Source: Pseudoalteromonas piscicida (lineage in GTDB: Bacteria > Pseudomonadota > Gammaproteobacteria > Enterobacterales > Alteromonadaceae). From it: a stretch of DNA of 64,000 nucleotides. This document shows, piece after piece, positions 59,582 to 64,000 of this stretch. A program made the translations under genes and the position numbers. The stretch is taken from positions 1,657,501-1,721,500 of the forward strand of contig NZ_CP021646.1 of assembly GCF_002208135.1 (NCBI RefSeq). Reading direction: 5' to 3'. Each line of letters begins with the position of its first letter. Position 1 is the first letter of the stretch. The notes under the pieces are model-generated. The model was not told where the DNA came from. It searched no databases and saw nothing but the letters and a program-made list of their open reading frames with translations.

Positions 59582-60004
59582 ATGAAAACTAATGTCGTAC
59601 AATTTCCACCATCGTTGAGTAATATCGTATGGCGTGTATCTGCCATTGATAAATTAGGCAAAGTGTTACGAGTGAAGTGTGACGAATCTAATGTAGAAAT
59701 GAAGGTGAAAGGTCAATTAGACAGTGTGACACGCGTAAGTATTGACGATGAAGTGTTGCTACATAGTGTGGCAATGCCTATCGTTATTGGTCGTTTAGCT
59801 GCACCGCAGGAATTTCCGGCAGCGTCCGTGACAAATAACAACGGCACCGTGGTGTTAAATGGCGAGCAAAAAGTCTGTGTCAAAACGAAAAATGGCAGCA
59901 TTGCAATTAACGGCAATGGTGAGATACAGCTTGAAGGTAAACTGCTAAACGCCGATATTGAGCAAGATCTCAGCCTCCAAGGCTGGCCAATTCGATTAAA
60001 TTAA
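59582..60004 (+). CDS. VgrG-linked small beta-rich protein (DUF6484-like)
   Basis: This 140-residue protein is mostly beta strand. The stretch DDEVLLHSVAMPIVIGRLAAP resembles the OB-like DUF6484 domain found next to vgrG in other T6SS clusters. Its end has repeat-like strands (VVLNGEQKVCVKTKNGSIAI and INGNGEIQLEGKLL) like a short VgrG beta-helix. It may sit on or extend the VgrG needle. It begins 16 bases after vgrG. Confidence 0.6.
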   Translation: MKTNVVQFPPSLSNIVWRVSAIDKLGKVLRVKCDESNVEMKVKGQLDSVTRVSIDDEVLLHSVAMPIVIGRLAAPQEFPAASVTNNNGTVVLNGEQKVCVKTKNGSIAINGNGEIQLEGKLLNADIEQDLSLQGWPIRLN

Positions 60005-60021
60005 GCTGATACGGTGTGACT

Positions 60022-61173
60022 ATGTTTTTAGCTGCAACCAAATTGGCCGTTCACCGTCAACAACTCAAGTCGCTTTGGCGTCATTATCAAAAGTTTAATG
60101 CACGTCAAGTAGTTGAGACTGGGCGTTTACATGCCCTTGAAAAACAACTAGTAAATCATGTGTATACCTTAGCTGAGACGGACGACGAGCACTGGATAAA
60201 TCGCTCACAACTAGATTGTATCGCGCACGGGTCGATTGACGATGTATTTACGTTAACCCAAGAGATTGGCTCACCTCAGCTGTTGTTACTCATTAACCAT
60301 CTCTTTGGCACAAGAGCACTTGAAGATCAAGCTAGTGAAATCATCACGGCGATTAACAGTGAGCCTGCGCTTGCAGAGCTGCTCATTCATAACTTGTCAG
60401 CATGGCGCATTGATTTTGGTGATGCACTCAGGCAGCGAATTTTATCAACAGATGAAAATTGGCCTACGAGCCTTATCTATTTAGCATTTAGTACGGCTAA
60501 CTTGTCGCGCCACCAACTCATGGCCGCGCTTGATCATAGCAACCCTGAAATTGCCTACACGGCATTGGTAAATATGTGGCTGTGTAATACAGAGCAACTT
60601 TCAGAGCACTTAGTAAAGCGGTTTGCGATGACCGATGATGCCGCGCTAAAAGCAAAACTATTGCAGCTGGCAGGTTTACTCGATGAGCCAAAATGGGATG
60701 AACCATGCTTACTTTATTGTCAGCATAATCCAAGCTACATTGCAGAAGTATTTCCGTACTTTTCTCATACCCGTTCGTTACAAAATCTCGTTAAGTTACT
60801 CGAAGTTCCCAGTACCGCTCGTCCGGCTTACGAGGCGTGGAAACAAATCACCGCTATCGACTTGCCTGAAGAATTCGCAATAAGTGATGCTAAAACTGGC
60901 GTTAAATCTCAAAAATCGCAAAAACTACCCAGTTTTAAGCAAGCAGAATACGAACGCCAGGCTTTAATAACAGCAAATATCCAACATCAACTCGCAGGGC
61001 GTAAAGTCTCTGAGCCAGCGGCTTGGTTACAACAAGGATTGGCAGGCCTTGCTATACAGCGCAAGCTTTCAAAAATCTCCTCGCATGCACTTGGCGCTGC
61101 GCTTTTTTACATGCCGATGGCTTATCTTCAATGGCAATCAGTAAAGCAGGAGTTGAACCATGCTAGTGAATGA
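60022..61173 (+). CDS. Helical-repeat T6SS accessory protein
   Basis: I do not recognise this family with certainty. The 383-residue cytoplasmic protein is almost all helix, with HEAT-like units (such as HSNPEIAYTALVNMWLC and DAALKAKLLQLAGLL) in residues 80-290 and a basic linker before a helical C-terminus. A GTG at 60016 is an alternative start. It overlaps the DUF2169 gene by 14 bases and lies inside the vgrG cargo module, so it may hold or deliver the effector. Confidence 0.6.
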   Translation: MFLAATKLAVHRQQLKSLWRHYQKFNARQVVETGRLHALEKQLVNHVYTLAETDDEHWINRSQLDCIAHGSIDDVFTLTQEIGSPQLLLLINHLFGTRALEDQASEIITAINSEPALAELLIHNLSAWRIDFGDALRQRILSTDENWPTSLIYLAFSTANLSRHQLMAALDHSNPEIAYTALVNMWLCNTEQLSEHLVKRFAMTDDAALKAKLLQLAGLLDEPKWDEPCLLYCQHNPSYIAEVFPYFSHTRSLQNLVKLLEVPSTARPAYEAWKQITAIDLPEEFAISDAKTGVKSQKSQKLPSFKQAEYERQALITANIQHQLAGRKVSEPAAWLQQGLAGLAIQRKLSKISSHALGAALFYMPMAYLQWQSVKQELNHASE

Positions 61174-62200
61174 ATCCGAGTGGCAAAGTAGCACGGTTGA
61201 GGCTTGGGATGAGGAAAAAGATCCCATCGTAGTCATCGCTGTGAAGCAGAACTTTGAATACGACGTAAAGGGTAACGTGTATCCCGATCCAACTGGAGCG
61301 CCGGTTGTACTTGCTGATGACTTTGACGGTGAAGGGCTTGAAGCCAGCCTAACCGCTGTTAGCGAAGTTCAGCCCTATAAAACCGGTTTTGAAGTATATG
61401 GTGAATTGACCTGTTTTCCACCAACCGACAAGCAAGCGCGAGTGATTGAAGTTGGGCTCAAACTCGGCTGTAACGACAGGGTCTTTGTTGATAAATTACT
61501 GCGAGTTACTGGTGAGCGTGTGTGGAAGCGCTCTCTATTCGGGCCCGTGGCGAGCGATCCACAAGTATTATCGTCCTGTGTATTAAATTACCAACTTGCC
61601 TATGGCGGCACAAGTCTGTCGGACGAAGAACAAGTTTCAACCCAAAATCCCCTTGGTCGTGGCTATAAGCTCAAAAATAAAGAAGCGAAAGGCCAGCCAT
61701 TGCCGCAAGTGGAATATGCCAATCAGGTATTAAAAAAGCCGAGCCACGACACTGCGGTTGCAAGTTTTGCAGCGATCCCACCATTTTGGTCGCCAAGGAG
61801 TGACAAACTCCCAGAGGTTGACGAAGCCCGAGCCCTCGCGGGTAAGTTTCCATTTAAAGCAGCAGTCCCTGCTGCGCATTATCAAGTCGCGCCGCTAGAC
61901 CAACAAACTCCAAACCCGTTTAGTGATGGCTGGTGGATTGATATGATGGGCTTGACGCCAGATTTACCTTATGGACAAAGCCTAAAGCTAACGTTGCCCA
62001 GAATCGTGCCTAGCTGTCGTTTGGTTAATGGCCCAAACGCCACGCCTATTGATATGCAGTGTGATACGCTGGTAATTGACTCGCAAACACAACAGTTTTC
62101 ATTAATATGGCGAGGAAGGGTAAAAAAGAGCCAAACAGGCAGTAACAGTGTGTTCTTAGTAGAAGAGGCGCAAGCGCAAGGAGTGGCACATGCAGTTTGA
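61160..62200 (+). CDS. DUF2169 family T6SS cargo adaptor
   Basis: This 346-residue protein matches DUF2169 (PF09937), a family linked to loading of PAAR-type effectors on VgrG. Recognisable parts are VVIAVKQNFEYDVKGNVYP, GFEVYGELTCFPP, LNYQLAYGGTS and, near the end, MGLTPDLPYGQSLKL. It overlaps the genes on both sides, which indicates close coupling with the helical protein and the thiolase-fold protein. Confidence 0.85.
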   Translation: MLVNESEWQSSTVEAWDEEKDPIVVIAVKQNFEYDVKGNVYPDPTGAPVVLADDFDGEGLEASLTAVSEVQPYKTGFEVYGELTCFPPTDKQARVIEVGLKLGCNDRVFVDKLLRVTGERVWKRSLFGPVASDPQVLSSCVLNYQLAYGGTSLSDEEQVSTQNPLGRGYKLKNKEAKGQPLPQVEYANQVLKKPSHDTAVASFAAIPPFWSPRSDKLPEVDEARALAGKFPFKAAVPAAHYQVAPLDQQTPNPFSDGWWIDMMGLTPDLPYGQSLKLTLPRIVPSCRLVNGPNATPIDMQCDTLVIDSQTQQFSLIWRGRVKKSQTGSNSVFLVEEAQAQGVAHAV

Positions 62201-63092
62201 ATTAATCGCGCTAGAAACCCCCGCCGGTAACCATCCCAGTGCTTTATATACCGCAGTCGCAAATAACATGCGCTTTTGCACGCCAAGCAAAGCCATTGTT
62301 AGATATGATATAAGCCTCGATGCCCCATACTTGCGCGCGCAAATTGAAGAAATCTCGGTCACACGACGTAAAGACCGCTGTTTAGCTATTCTTGAATCTT
62401 TGTTAAGTCAGACAAAGCAACGGCTTGATGGCAGTGCCAACACGTGGGATGGCACCATTAATCTAGTTACTGGCAACACAAAAGCAGAAGAGCCATATAT
62501 AGAAGTGTCTGATGTTAGGACGCTTTGTGACCATATTGAGCTGAACGTTGACGATATTCAGTTGCATAAAATGCTTGATATTGATTCGCTCTCGCCAAAT
62601 AGTCTCTATGTAATTGTAGATAGTTGCGTTGGTTATGATGAAGCGTCAAAGCCAAACTGGGTAGGCAAGCTACAGGTTGTTGGCGGTCCTGAAGGTGTTG
62701 TATTAAGTGAAGGCGGTTGCGCACTGCTTGGTACGAGTGTTAATAAAAATGCATGCCAAACCAAAGCATACCAGGGCGACTTAGGTGAGCTATTAAAAGA
62801 GCTGCACGCAGAGATAAACGAGCCTTATATTTCGACCCGCTTACTTAGTGAGCAGTGGCAAAGAGAGTGGCTTAATGCCAGCCGGGCCCTGTACCAAGAG
62901 CATGATGAGTTAATTGAACTCAACAACACAGCAAATACCATTGGTTATATTGGCGCTGGCCATAATGCAATTGGACTTGCGGTTGCCAGCAGTTATTTAC
63001 ACAACCCGTTAAATAGCCATATTGAAAGAGTGTGGCTGATCACAGAGCAAGAAAAACCACAATTAATCTCAGTAACAAGGAGTGTGTTATGA
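62190..63092 (+). CDS. Degenerate thiolase-fold protein in T6SS cargo module
   Basis: This 300-residue protein resembles beta-ketoacyl synthases in the strand YVIVDSCVGYDEA and in NTIGYIGAGHNAIGLAVAS, which looks like the NxxGxxGxNAS region near a ketosynthase C-terminus. The usual active-site Cys-His-His set is not evident, so it is probably not an enzyme. Proteins annotated as 3-oxoacyl synthase often lie between DUF2169 and PAAR-like effectors; here it overlaps both neighbours (11 and 4 bases). Likely a structural or chaperone role. Confidence 0.65.
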   Translation: MQFELIALETPAGNHPSALYTAVANNMRFCTPSKAIVRYDISLDAPYLRAQIEEISVTRRKDRCLAILESLLSQTKQRLDGSANTWDGTINLVTGNTKAEEPYIEVSDVRTLCDHIELNVDDIQLHKMLDIDSLSPNSLYVIVDSCVGYDEASKPNWVGKLQVVGGPEGVVLSEGGCALLGTSVNKNACQTKAYQGDLGELLKELHAEINEPYISTRLLSEQWQREWLNASRALYQEHDELIELNNTANTIGYIGAGHNAIGLAVASSYLHNPLNSHIERVWLITEQEKPQLISVTRSVL

Positions 63093-64000
63093 GCTTTATC
63101 GCAGCAGTAAAGGGAAAAGAGCCAGATTCGATTCAGTACGATCAAGATGCCATGTCTGCTACGCTGAGAGTAGGTGGGAGTGTGTCGTGGCGACATAATA
63201 ATCCTGCGTTATTGAAGCTTACTATCGCAGCGAAAAATAATGGTGCCATTGGTTGTGTAAATGGGATAGCCGTATTTCCTGATAAAGCAAGCGGTGAAAA
63301 CGCATTTATAGATGAGATTGCACGCGCTAAATATGGCGATATGATGCTGGGTGAAATGATAACCGAGTTTGCCAGTGACTATATTGTTCCACCGCCCAAC
63401 TGGAACGACGAAAAAAACGAGCCAATTTTACCTCATCAAGAGCCAGATACTGGCATGGACATGCACAAACCGGTTGACAATGCTCGAGCATTTTTGGATT
63501 TGGTTGAGCGCAAAATAGGATGGCAAGCTGGCACTGAGGAACAAATTGAAAAAGATGTAGATAGCGAAGCACAGCAGGTAGGCATCGTAAGCGGCCAAAA
63601 CGTATTAATTAATGGTCGCACCGCAGTCCATAAAGACAGTGGTGGCATGCTAAATACCATAGATGTGTGCTGGACTAAAATTGGCAAAGTTGTTGTGCCA
63701 ATTCCTTATAGCAATCTTGCTAAGTCCGGTGATGCAGCGAGCACGGCAAGCTCGGTAAAAATCAATGGCAATCCCGCAGCAAATATCAAAAGTAACTTTT
63801 CAAAAAGCACAGGTGACCAACCCGGTAAAAAGAAAGGCATTGCCAGTGGCACAATCAAAGGCAAAGCAGAGTTTATTACCAGCTCTTTTGATGTGTATAT
63901 CGAAGGAAAACCTGCAGTTCGCCAAGGAGATCTTATGATCTCTAACAGTAAAAACACGTCGCCTTCTCCCCTTAACCAACCGGGCGGTGCTACCCCTAGC
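63089..64000 (+). CDS. PAAR-like (DUF4150) T6SS effector, partial at window end
   Basis: The frame opens with an ATG overlapping the preceding stop and stays open to the end of the window (304 residues seen). Residues about 30-90 (SWRHNNPALLKL, GAIGCVNGIAVFPD, MMLGEMITEFA) resemble the NNPG-type domain found in phage and T6SS proteins. Residues about 165-285 form a PAAR-like DUF4150 domain (GQNVLINGRTAVHKDSGG, CWTKIGKVVVPIPYSNLAK, VYIEGKPAVRQGD). PAAR domains cap the VgrG spike; a toxin domain is expected beyond 64000. Confidence 0.85.
   Translation, partial: MSFIAAVKGKEPDSIQYDQDAMSATLRVGGSVSWRHNNPALLKLTIAAKNNGAIGCVNGIAVFPDKASGENAFIDEIARAKYGDMMLGEMITEFASDYIVPPPNWNDEKNEPILPHQEPDTGMDMHKPVDNARAFLDLVERKIGWQAGTEEQIEKDVDSEAQQVGIVSGQNVLINGRTAVHKDSGGMLNTIDVCWTKIGKVVVPIPYSNLAKSGDAASTASSVKINGNPAANIKSNFSKSTGDQPGKKKGIASGTIKGKAEFITSSFDVYIEGKPAVRQGDLMISNSKNTSPSPLNQPGGATPS

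Noticed and set aside
1..64000. tRNA, rRNA, CRISPR arrays, prophage or integrase genes
   Set aside because: None was seen by eye: no cloverleaf with CCA-type ends, no regularly spaced repeats, and no integrase or capsid-like frames. A covariance-model scan would settle the RNA genes.

Overview
The window reads as a chromosomal segment of a marine gammaproteobacterium of the Alteromonadales, most likely Pseudoalteromonas. I infer this from the moderate AT-rich composition, the gene order serC-aroA-cmk-rpsA-ihfB-lapA-lapB-pyrF, the close similarity of PykA, GyrA and FadH to Escherichia/Vibrio-type proteins as I remember them, and a palindromic intergenic repeat of a kind I associate with Pseudoalteromonas. 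No search was run, so genus is inference.

Layout. 1-16.2 kb: a SulP anion transporter, a LytS/LytTR two-component pair, pyruvate kinase (pykA), 6-phosphogluconate dehydrogenase (gnd), an asparaginase gene (ansA) broken by a one-base frameshift behind sppA, 2,4-dienoyl-CoA reductase (fadH), a DoxX membrane protein, a nitroreductase, upp and a secreted gluzincin-like protease. 16.2-19.4 kb: a His/Asp/Glu-rich TonB-dependent receptor of the ZnuD (zinc) type with two Zur-like operators in front of it, divergent from a YaeQ-like gene. 19.4-25.1 kb: the class Ia ribonucleotide reductase operon nrdA-nrdB-yfaE with a tandem NrdR-box pair 31 bp apart and a perfect DnaA box, then ubiG and a HAD phosphatase. 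25.1-35.6 kb: gyrA and the serC-to-pyrF housekeeping run.

35.6-37.7 kb is a small graveyard: a YezG-like orphan (possible immunity protein), a small membrane-protein gene split by a 263-bp TA-flanked MITE (removing the element restores the frame exactly), and a truncated, frameshifted vgrG remnant.

38.2-64.0 kb is a complete-looking type VI secretion (T6SS) cluster: tssJ-tssK-tssL-tssM-tagF-tssA-tssB-tssC, an insert of a small membrane protein and two tandem periplasmic paralogues, then hcp-tssE-tssF-tssG-clpV-vgrG and a cargo-loading tail (OB/beta-rich protein, helical-repeat protein, DUF2169 protein, thiolase-fold protein) that ends in a PAAR-like effector running off the window. TssJLM form the membrane complex, TssEFGK the baseplate, TssA the cap/organiser, TssBC the sheath, Hcp the tube, VgrG plus PAAR the tip, ClpV the recycling ATPase.

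A point the reader should know: four genes (ansA, the vgrG remnant, tssA, the first periplasmic paralogue) each appear to lack exactly one base, three of them at a homopolymer run. This may be real decay or phase variation, or systematic under-calling of homopolymers in the assembly; it decides whether tssA, and so the T6SS, is functional.
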